From Deltaproteobacteria bacterium (lineage in GTDB: Bacteria > Desulfobacterota > Dissulfuribacteria > Dissulfuribacterales > UBA3076), in NCBI GenBank assembly GCA_021159445.1, contig JAGGRV010000371.1:1-18941 (forward strand): 18,941 bases of DNA. Reading direction: 5' to 3'. The position numbers and the translations under genes are program-made. Shown piece by piece: positions 1 to 5,854 of the stretch (position 1 is the first letter of the stretch; each line of letters starts with the position of its first letter). The notes under the pieces are model-generated. The model saw only the letters and a list, made by a program, of their open reading frames with translations, ran no database searches and was not told where the DNA came from.

Positions 1-12
1 TTTGGTGATTGA
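1..12 (-). repeat. AAATCACC-family octamer repeat, reverse orientation, before murD
   Basis: The first bases read TTTGGTGATTGA on the plus strand, so the AAATCACC-type unit lies on the minus strand. The copy is probably cut by the window edge. Read in the murD frame it gives F-G-D-stop, with TGA at 10-12 directly against the murD GTG. The murD C-terminus also begins its repeat-derived tail with F-G-D, so the gene upstream may end in the same repeat. That gene is outside the window and its frame is unknown. With only about 1.5 units visible, family membership rests on its similarity to the longer copy at 1411-1437. Confidence 0.6.
4..9 (+). promoter_or_regulatory. Shine-Dalgarno-like GGTGAT of murD, inside a repeat
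   Basis: GGTGAT is fully complementary to the AUCACC portion of the conserved 16S rRNA 3' tail (GGAUCACCUCC). It ends three bases before the GTG at 13. That gap suits pairing with this part of the tail, because GGTGAT is the downstream half of the full GGAGGTGAT site. It is the only visible ribosome-binding signal for murD and is made of repeat sequence. More could lie upstream of the window. Confidence 0.4.
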
Positions 13-1434
13 GTGGAACTGAAGGGCAAAAAAGTAACAATACTGGGCACGGGGGTATCCGGCCGGGCAGCTGCCGGATGGATCGTCTCTCAAGGAGCAC
101 AAGTCATATGCAGTGACTTAAATCCCCTGAATAAGTGGCCTAAGGGTCTGGCAGGCTGGTGTGACAAAAATGGCGTCGGAGTGGAGACAAAAAAACATAA
201 GGTAGAGACCTGCCTTTCATCCGATCTGATAGTGGCCAGCCCTGGTGTTCCACCTGAAATTCCTGCCCTTGTGGCAGCACGCAGGTCCAATATCCCTGTG
301 GTTGGAGAACTGGCCCTTGCGGCATCCTTCTGGAAAGGACCTTTAATCGGCATCACCGGCACAAACGGAAAAACTACTACTACTATGCTTGTGGATGAGA
401 TGCTAAAAAAGGCCAATGTACCTCATGTAAGGGCTGGGAACATTGGAACACCATTATCTGCACTCATTAAAGAACATACTGAGGAAACTATCGCGGTCCT
501 GGAGATCAGCAGCTTTCAGTTGGATTATTTCCCCAGGACCAAGTATTTTCCCTTCACTCCTCCAAGGTTTAAGACAACAGCATGGCTTAATCTTGACCCG
601 GACCACCTTGATCGCTATCGGGACATCAAGAACTACGGAGAGAGCAAGGCAGCAATCTATGACTTTCAAAGGCCTGAAGATTGGGCTATCCGCAACATGG
701 ACGACAAGGAACTGGAAACATGGAAGGACAGAGGACGTGCCAGAAGGCTCTATTTCGGGATGCTGCGCCCCGGAGTTCCAGGAGCCGTGCTGGACACCTC
801 TTTGAAAAAGATCAGCGTCATGTGGCCTGACAATAAATGGGAGGAATATGACCTGGAAAGCTGGTCCCCAAGGGGTCGACATAATGTTGAAAACCTGGCT
901 TGTGCCATACTTATTTCACGCCTGGCTGGTGCCGGTGTGGATGCAGTACAGTCTGTTATCCAAAGCTTCAAAGCGGCACATCACAGACTTCAGTGGGTGG
1001 TCCAAAATGCGGGCATTGACTATTATGACGACTCCAAGGCCACCAATGTTGCATCTGTACTTCGCGCACTGGAGTCCATAGATCAGCCAATAGTGCTCAT
1101 CGTGGGCGGCCGCGGCAAGGGTGAAGATTATGCTTCCCTGGCCGAGGTCACAAAAAAGGTGCGTATTCGTAGTGCAATTGCTATAGGCGAAGAGGCCAAG
1201 GCGTTAAAAAAAGTCTTAGGTAAGGTAATACCGGTTATTCAGGTGAGTGGAACAAAAAACGGCAAAAAGACTATGAGAAAAGCTGTGGAGGAAGCAACGT
1301 CCCTGGCTGAGCCAGGTGATGTCATACTCCTTTCTCCGGCCTGCTCCAGCTTTGATATGTTTAAGAACTATGAAGAACGTGGCATGGCATTTCAGGAAGC
1401 AGCCAGGGGATTTGGTGATTGGGTGATTGGGTGA
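13..1434 (+). CDS. murD: UDP-N-acetylmuramoyl-L-alanine--D-glutamate ligase MurD
   Basis: Cytoplasmic ATP-dependent ligase that adds D-glutamate to UDP-MurNAc-L-Ala in peptidoglycan precursor synthesis. The N-terminal Rossmann segment has G-T-G-V-S-G near residues 12-17. The Mur-ligase P-loop GTNGKTTTT starts at residue 116 (K120). EISSFQLD, NLDPDHLDRY and the C-terminal DDSKATN and GGRGKGED motifs follow, and LLSPACSSFDMF is the family signature near the end. The 473-residue length is slightly above the usual 430-460; extra residues rich in proline and phenylalanine sit between EISSFQLD and NLDPDHLD. The start is GTG because an in-frame TGA directly precedes it and the predicted N-terminus matches MurD. 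The last eight residues (GFGDWVIG) and the stop are encoded by an octamer repeat. First gene of the dcw block here; ftsW, its usual downstream neighbour, is absent. Confidence 0.97.
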   Translation: MELKGKKVTILGTGVSGRAAAGWIVSQGAQVICSDLNPLNKWPKGLAGWCDKNGVGVETKKHKVETCLSSDLIVASPGVPPEIPALVAARRSNIPVVGELALAASFWKGPLIGITGTNGKTTTTMLVDEMLKKANVPHVRAGNIGTPLSALIKEHTEETIAVLEISSFQLDYFPRTKYFPFTPPRFKTTAWLNLDPDHLDRYRDIKNYGESKAAIYDFQRPEDWAIRNMDDKELETWKDRGRARRLYFGMLRPGVPGAVLDTSLKKISVMWPDNKWEEYDLESWSPRGRHNVENLACAILISRLAGAGVDAVQSVIQSFKAAHHRLQWVVQNAGIDYYDDSKATNVASVLRALESIDQPIVLIVGGRGKGEDYASLAEVTKKVRIRSAIAIGEEAKALKKVLGKVIPVIQVSGTKNGKKTMRKAVEEATSLAEPGDVILLSPACSSFDMFKNYEERGMAFQEAARGFGDWVIG

Positions 1435-1437
1435 TTT
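1411..1437 (-). repeat. AAATCACC-family octamer array forming the murD C-terminus and stop
   Basis: The plus strand reads TTTGGTGATT, GGGTGATTGG, GTGATTT. On the minus strand this is about three and a half units of AAATCACC or CAATCACC. It encodes FGDWVIG of MurD, and the third GGTGA supplies the TGA stop at 1432-1434. In this orientation any pure array meets a TGA within 24 bases in every frame, so it behaves as a portable stop. It is opposite in orientation to the murG and ftsQ copies and can pair with the murG copy at 1529-1555. Confidence 0.8.
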
Positions 1438-1555
1438 TAAAAACGGAATTTTAATTTAAAAATGCGGATGCAGGCAGATTGTGAATTTAACTATGAGCCG
1501 AGAAATACATAAGCACAAAACAATCACCAAATCACTAAATCACCAAATCACTAAA
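1411..1555 (+). promoter_or_regulatory. Candidate RNA hairpin enclosing the murG start (inverted repeat arrays)
   Basis: Positions 1411-1437 (end of murD) and 1529-1555 (beginning of murG) are inverted copies of the octamer array. By hand, 27 positions align as 23 Watson-Crick pairs, two G-U pairs and two G-A mismatches. The loop of about 91 bases holds the murG GTG start at 1481 and its weak ribosome-binding region. A ribosome ending murD translation at 1432-1434 would cover the left arm, which could couple murG initiation to murD translation. The pairing is seen in the sequence; the regulatory role is inference. Confidence 0.4.
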
Positions 1556-2707
1556 TTAGTCGTGGCTGGTGGTGGCACAGGTGGACACGTATTTCCCGGA
1601 ATGGCCGTGGTTGAGGCCATGGAGTCCCATGGCCATATAGATGTTCTATGGATAGGCACAGGCCGCCCGGTGGAAAAAAATGCGCTCTCTGGACGTAAAT
1701 GGGATTACCGAATCCTGAACACAAGGCCTCTTAGAGGCTCAGGCCTTGCAGCAACTATGCGTTCTTTGGCTGGACTTCCTTTTTCCACGATCAGGGCCTG
1801 TTCGTGGCTTAAATCATTCAGACCTCATGTAGTACTGGGTGTCGGGGGATATGTCTCCGGGCCTGCACTTCTTGCAGCGCGAATGTTGCGGATACCCGCA
1901 GCCCTCCATGAGCAGAACCTTATCCCCGGTCTCACAAATCGTTTGGCCTCCAGGTTCGCAAAGACAGTGTTTGTGAGCTTTAAAGAAACTGTTAAATACT
2001 TTCCAAAAAACAGGGTAATTTTTACTGGAAATCCCATACGGAAAAACATAATTCAATCACTAAGTCACCAAATTACCAAATCACCAAATCACTCAACCAC
2101 CAAATCACTCAATCTTCTGGTCCTGGGAGGCAGTCAGGGGGCCAGATGCCTGAACCGGCTTGCCGGTTCGGCCATACAGGTTTTGTGGCAATCCGGTTTT
2201 CATTTGGAAATTATTCACCAAACCGGCAAGCTGGATATGCCACATGTTGAAAAATTTTACAAGGATGCAAATATTCCGGCCAAAGTGACCCCGTTTATCT
2301 CTAACATTGGTGAGTCCTATTCCTGGGCAGATTTGGTTATCTGCCGGGCCGGAGCGGGTACGCTGGCTGAGCTCACAACCATGGGAAAGCCCTCGATCCT
2401 CATTCCATATCCCTGGGCAACGGACAGCCATCAGGATGCCAACGCCGGAAAATTGACTGAAGCCGGGGCTGCCAAATACTTCCTGGAAGAGGAAATCGGT
2501 GCTATAAAACTGGCGGGAGAGATACAGTCTTTGCTGGAGGATCCCCAAAAGCTTATCAATATGGGAGAAAATGCTCGAAAACTTGGAAAACCCACGGCAG
2601 CTACAGAGATAGCATCTACACTGATAGAGATGGCTGGGCATACTTTTTCATATTCTGAAACAGAAACTAATTCATTGAAAGGTTCTACAGTACGTAATCA
2701 TGTATAA
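1481..2707 (+). CDS. murG: UDP-GlcNAc:undecaprenyl-PP-MurNAc-pentapeptide GlcNAc transferase MurG
   Basis: GT28-family glycosyltransferase that converts lipid I to lipid II on the inner face of the cytoplasmic membrane. The N-terminal domain shows GGGTGGHVFPG (residues 30-40), GVGGYVSGPALLAA and HEQNLIPG. The C-terminal donor domain shows LLVLGGSQGA (from 212), CRAGAGTLAEL and PYPWATDSHQDANA. The 408 residues exceed the usual ~360 because of an N-terminal extension of about 25 residues, of which 14-26 are repeat-derived (ITKSLNHQITK). No start codon lies between the repeat and the first beta strand (only the GTG inside LVV), so the extension should be translated. GTG 1481 has only a weak upstream CAGG; ATG 1493 is an alternative. 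Residues 192-211, between the two domains, are also repeat-derived. The stop overlaps murC by 8 bases. Confidence 0.96.
   Translation: MNLTMSREIHKHKTITKSLNHQITKLVVAGGGTGGHVFPGMAVVEAMESHGHIDVLWIGTGRPVEKNALSGRKWDYRILNTRPLRGSGLAATMRSLAGLPFSTIRACSWLKSFRPHVVLGVGGYVSGPALLAARMLRIPAALHEQNLIPGLTNRLASRFAKTVFVSFKETVKYFPKNRVIFTGNPIRKNIIQSLSHQITKSPNHSTTKSLNLLVLGGSQGARCLNRLAGSAIQVLWQSGFHLEIIHQTGKLDMPHVEKFYKDANIPAKVTPFISNIGESYSWADLVICRAGAGTLAELTTMGKPSILIPYPWATDSHQDANAGKLTEAGAAKYFLEEEIGAIKLAGEIQSLLEDPQKLINMGENARKLGKPTAATEIASTLIEMAGHTFSYSETETNSLKGSTVRNHV
1522..1556 (+). repeat. AAATCACC/AAATCACT octamer array in the murG 5' end
   Basis: Four octamer units, alternating AAATCACC and AAATCACT (the first lacks one A), followed by a partial unit. 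Read in frame, they encode T-I-T-K-S-L-N-H-Q-I-T-K-L, MurG residues 14-26, immediately before the GGGTGGH nucleotide-sugar fold. The alternating C/T endings keep this frame free of the TAA that a pure AAATCACT array would contain. It lies within the murD-murG junction where most proteobacteria have ftsW. Confidence 0.88.
2054..2109 (+). repeat. AAATCACC-family octamer array in the MurG interdomain linker
   Basis: Seven consecutive degenerate octamers: CAATCACT, AAGTCACC, AAATTACC, AAATCACC, AAATCACT, CAACCACC, AAATCACT. They encode MurG residues 192 to about 210, between GNPIRKNII (end of the N-terminal domain) and LLVLGGSQGA (start of the C-terminal domain). From memory, E. coli MurG has about 20 residues here, so the array seems to make up a normal-length linker rather than lengthen it. 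Units differ from one another by one or two bases, so the array is not freshly expanded. Confidence 0.9.
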
Positions 2708-4094
2708 AAAACAACATATGCATTTTGTGGGAATCGGCGGAATCGGTATGAGCGGCCTTGCACAGGTCCTTCTTAATCTTGGATATAGAGTCACGGGTTC
2801 TGATTTATGTGAGACTGAAATCACCAGGTCTCTCAGGAAACTGGGAGGCACAATTTACAGGGGCCATGCTCCTGAAAATATTCAGGGCGCAGACGTGGTG
2901 GTGATTTCCTCTGCTGTCAGAGAAAACAACCCTGAGGTTCAGGAGGCTTATTCTGCCCAAATTCCGGTCATACCAAGGGCTGAAATGCTTGCGGAATTGA
3001 TGCGGCTTAAGAAGTTCGGCATAGCAGTGGCCGGAGCCCATGGAAAGACCAGCACGACCTCCATGATCTCTTCTGTGCTTCGCGCCGGTGGCCTTGATCC
3101 AACGGTCATCATAGGTGGGAAGGTGAATGGCCTGGGAAGCAATGCCTGTTGGGGACAGGGCGAGTTCCTGATAGCAGAAGCCGATGAGAGTGACGGAAGC
3201 TTTCTGCGCCTTACACCAAGCATAGCTGTAGTAACCAATATAGACAGGGAACACCTGGACTATTATCCGGACCTGAATGCCATAATCCGGTGTTTTCTGG
3301 ATTTTATAGACAAAATCCCTTTCTATGGTCTTGCCATACTCTGTGGAGATGATCCCCGCCTCAGAGAAATGCTACCGGTAGTAAAAAAACGGGTAATGAC
3401 ATATGGGACAGGACCTGAGTCTGATCTACAGGCCAGAGATATTACCTTCGAAGGTCTGGGAGTATCCTTCAAGGCCTGGTGGAAAAACTCCGAACTCGGC
3501 GAGATACGACTCAAGGTCCCCGGGCTGCACCATGTAAGAAATTCCTTGGCTGCAATGGCCCTGGGACTTGAACTTGAGATACCTTTTCATAAAATCCGGA
3601 CCGGTCTTATGTCGTATGAAGGCGTAAGCAGACGATTTGAGATACTGGGTGAAACAGATGGAATAACAGTCGTAGATGACTACGCACACCACCCCACTGA
3701 GATACGGGCCACCCTCTCAGCTGCCAGGGCATGTTGGCCTGAACGCCGGCTCGTGGTTCTTTTTGAACCCCACCGATACAGCAGAACCCAGATATTGATG
3801 GACGATTTCACCACGGCCTTCGGGGAAGCTGATGAACTATGGCTGACGGAAATCTATCCAGCCAGTGAAACTCCTATAGTAGGAGTCAGCGGAAAACGTC
3901 TGGCAAGAAACATCAGGGATAAACGTGGTGGACCAGTGCACTATGTAGAGTCCTGCGGGGATCTTCCGCGGGCGATTGTACCAAGCCTGCAGGATGGTGA
4001 CGTGGTCATAACTCTTGGAGCCGGTGCCATAGGGCGTATGGGACCAAAAATTCTGGACATGCTTAAGACAAAGGAGTCAGCGTTTGCTCTCTAA
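2700..4094 (+). CDS. murC: UDP-N-acetylmuramate--L-alanine ligase MurC
   Basis: Cytoplasmic Mur ligase that attaches L-alanine to UDP-MurNAc, the first amino-acid addition. The N-terminal HFVGIGGIGMSG is the MurC signature (residues 8-19). The ATP P-loop GAHGKTSTT starts at residue 112 (K116). EADESDGSFL lies near 159, TNIDREHLDYY near 180, DDYAHHPTEI at 326-335 and FEPHRYSRT after it. The length of 464 is normal. The ATG at 2700 overlaps the end of murG by 8 bases, consistent with translational coupling; a second Met at residue 7, just before HFVGIGG, is a possible alternative. Neither has a well-placed Shine-Dalgarno site. No repeat insertion is visible in this gene. Confidence 0.97.
   Translation: MYKKQHMHFVGIGGIGMSGLAQVLLNLGYRVTGSDLCETEITRSLRKLGGTIYRGHAPENIQGADVVVISSAVRENNPEVQEAYSAQIPVIPRAEMLAELMRLKKFGIAVAGAHGKTSTTSMISSVLRAGGLDPTVIIGGKVNGLGSNACWGQGEFLIAEADESDGSFLRLTPSIAVVTNIDREHLDYYPDLNAIIRCFLDFIDKIPFYGLAILCGDDPRLREMLPVVKKRVMTYGTGPESDLQARDITFEGLGVSFKAWWKNSELGEIRLKVPGLHHVRNSLAAMALGLELEIPFHKIRTGLMSYEGVSRRFEILGETDGITVVDDYAHHPTEIRATLSAARACWPERRLVVLFEPHRYSRTQILMDDFTTAFGEADELWLTEIYPASETPIVGVSGKRLARNIRDKRGGPVHYVESCGDLPRAIVPSLQDGDVVITLGAGAIGRMGPKILDMLKTKESAFAL
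4071..4076 (+). promoter_or_regulatory. Shine-Dalgarno site fixing the TTG start of murB
   Basis: AAGGAG lies within the last codons of murC, seven bases before TTG 4084. The good spacing supports this rare start codon, and the N-terminal part of the MurB fold is complete from it. Confidence 0.7.
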
Positions 4095-5004
4095 GGATCT
4101 GAAAAGGATAGAAGATCTTCAGGTGCGCAAGAATGTTTCGCTTTTACCGCTCACAAGCTTTCGGATAGGCGGGCCTGCGCATCTATTTCTGGTTCCATGG
4201 ACCTTGAAGGCCCTTGAACAGACCGTTTCTTATCTCAGTAATCGTTCCATATCTTATAAGGTGCTGGGCCAGGGGAGCAACCTGTTGATCAACGATAAAG
4301 GCGTGAAGCTAGTCATGACCTTGACAGCCCTGAATCGCATCCACTCTTTGCAACATGGGAGAACTGCCCATGGCCATCCCTTTAAAACAGTGTCTGTAGA
4401 GGCAGGATGCAGGCTGAAGTCCCTTCTTTCCTGGTCCATACGCAATAGCCTGTCTGGTCTTGAGAATTTTTCCGGCATTCCGGCCAGTGTAGGTGGGGCC
4501 ATATCCATGAACGCCGGCACCAACAAGTGCTCCATGGCGGAAGCGATAGACGCCGTGCAATTTACAGGGCCGGACGGGAGTTGCTGGTTCCGGAGAGATC
4601 AATTGCAATTTGATTACAGGTCTTTCAGACTGCCGGACAAGACCCTTATCTCTGCTGCTGAAATTCAATTTGGCAAAAGCAGCCCTGATCAGATCAGTCG
4701 CCGTGTCAGAAAGGTGATGTACAAACGGAGAACCACCCAGCCTATAGGAGAACCAAGCGCAGGGTGTATTTTCAGAAATCCCCAGGGAGATTCAGCAGGA
4801 AAGCTTATAGACCAATGTGGACTCAAAGGTCTTAGGATCGGGGACGCCGAGGTATCCAAAAAGCATGCGAACTTTATTGTAAACCGTGGAAAAGCCAGTG
4901 CCATACAGGTAATGAACTTGCTGAAAATTATTAGAGAGCGTGTAAAAAAAGAGACTGCTGTAGAACTTGTCCCAGAAGTATCTGTTTGGGGTATGGAAAC
5001 ATGA
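4084..5004 (+). CDS. murB: UDP-N-acetylenolpyruvoylglucosamine reductase MurB
   Basis: FAD-dependent, NADPH-using reductase that turns UDP-GlcNAc-enolpyruvate into UDP-MurNAc in the cytoplasm. Visible motifs in order: LTSFRIGGPAHLFLVP, VLGQGSNLLINDKG (FAD binding), GLENFSGIPASVGGAISMNAG, RRTTQPIGEPSAGCIFRNP, AGKLIDQCGLKG and the C-terminal LVPEVSVWG with the active-site Glu. The 306 residues, the short insert and the S-A-G-x-x-F-x-N-P motif suggest the type II form, which lacks the extra loop of E. coli MurB. The residue at the catalytic general-acid position, Ser in E. coli (Ser229), is Cys here (SAGCIFRNP). TTG start with a well-spaced AAGGAG; it overlaps murC by 11 bases. Neither ddl nor another gene separates it from ftsQ. 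Confidence 0.95.
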   Translation: MLSKDLKRIEDLQVRKNVSLLPLTSFRIGGPAHLFLVPWTLKALEQTVSYLSNRSISYKVLGQGSNLLINDKGVKLVMTLTALNRIHSLQHGRTAHGHPFKTVSVEAGCRLKSLLSWSIRNSLSGLENFSGIPASVGGAISMNAGTNKCSMAEAIDAVQFTGPDGSCWFRRDQLQFDYRSFRLPDKTLISAAEIQFGKSSPDQISRRVRKVMYKRRTTQPIGEPSAGCIFRNPQGDSAGKLIDQCGLKGLRIGDAEVSKKHANFIVNRGKASAIQVMNLLKIIRERVKKETAVELVPEVSVWGMET

Positions 5005-5846
5005 AAGTCAGAAGGCCGTCTTCAGAATTCAGGTCTTCAGTATGTAGCTCCAGCTCGCAGGACAAGGCTGCCAAACCGGTATTTTCCGTATCGTGGTCTA
5101 TCCACCCTAAGATATTGGTTGGCGTAGCCGTAATGTGCATTGGCTTTGTCGGCTTTTTTGTATGTCGGCATTGGGCATGTCAATCTGATCTTTTCAGGGT
5201 TTGTCAAGTCCTGGTAAAAGGTTGCGATCGTGTCACAGAAGAAGAAATTTTGCAACTGAGTAATGTGACCGCCCAGGACAATCTACTGTCTCTCGACCTG
5301 AAATCAATTGCAACGTCCATAGAAACGCATCCCTGGGTCCATACTGTTGAAGTCAAGAAAAAATTGCCGGATCACCTAATGATTATGATCAAAGAACATA
5401 CTCCGGTAGCCTTATTGAACTCTGACAAAATGTATTTGGTTGATGAACAAGGTGAAATTATCGATGAACTTTCAACAGAAAAGCCTGTTTCTCTTCCCAT
5501 CATCACAGGAATTGATCCTAAAAACATTATAGATCACCAAATCACCAAACCACCAAATCACCAAATCCAAAAGGCCCTGGAATTAATATCCATGGCAAGT
5601 AAGGGCACAAGGACTCTGGGTGTCAACAATATTAGCCAAATAGACATAGCTAAAAGAGACACCTTAATACTCTATACATCTGATAGCGGTATTCCTTTTT
5701 ACTTTGACACTGAAAATCTCAGCACCCAATTCAGTAGGGCGGAAAAAGTCCTGTATCAGCTCTATCGTTCAGGAACATATAAAAAAGCAGCTAAGGTTGA
5801 TTTGGATTACGGCCCTGGCCAGGCCTTAGTCAGTCTGAAATATTAG
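5001..5846 (+). CDS. ftsQ: Cell division protein FtsQ (POTRA domain)
   Basis: Bitopic divisome protein that links FtsA/FtsZ-side proteins to the periplasmic FtsB/FtsL and septal synthase. The N-terminus is cytoplasmic and cysteine/serine-rich. One membrane segment spans about residues 37-57 (ILVGVAVMCIGFVGFFVC). The POTRA domain covers roughly 65-134 (VLVKGCDRVTEEEIL, LDLKSIATSIETHPWVHTVEV, KLPDHLMIMIKEHTPVALL), and the beta domain follows (MYLVDEQGEIIDEL). I chose ATG 5001 because it overlaps the murB stop as ATGA; TTG 4986 in frame would add five residues. Residues 177 to about 189 are an octamer repeat (HQITKPPNHQIQ) between PIITGID and ALELI. 281 residues is typical. Sequence outside POTRA is weakly conserved, so the name also rests on position between murB and ftsA. 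Confidence 0.92.
   Translation: MKVRRPSSEFRSSVCSSSSQDKAAKPVFSVSWSIHPKILVGVAVMCIGFVGFFVCRHWACQSDLFRVCQVLVKGCDRVTEEEILQLSNVTAQDNLLSLDLKSIATSIETHPWVHTVEVKKKLPDHLMIMIKEHTPVALLNSDKMYLVDEQGEIIDELSTEKPVSLPIITGIDPKNIIDHQITKPPNHQIQKALELISMASKGTRTLGVNNISQIDIAKRDTLILYTSDSGIPFYFDTENLSTQFSRAEKVLYQLYRSGTYKKAAKVDLDYGPGQALVSLKY
5531..5568 (+). repeat. AAATCACC-family octamer array in ftsQ
   Basis: Four full units (AGATCACC, AAATCACC, AAACCACC, AAATCACC) and a partial AAATCC. They encode D-H-Q-I-T-K-P-P-N-H-Q-I-Q in the periplasmic beta domain of FtsQ, between the PIITGID strand and the ALELI helix. The orientation matches the two murG copies. The peptide closely resembles the MurG insertions, as expected for an 8-bp array that reads alike in every frame. 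Confidence 0.9.
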
Positions 5847-5854
5847 GAGAGAAA

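Noticed and set aside
1522..1556. Short repeats considered as a CRISPR array
   Set aside because: Octamers are contiguous with no unique spacers and lie in coding sequence; no cas gene is present.
2105..2641. 178-codon minus-strand open frame opposite murG
   Set aside because: Shadow of the conserved MurG C-terminal domain; the product has no recognisable features.
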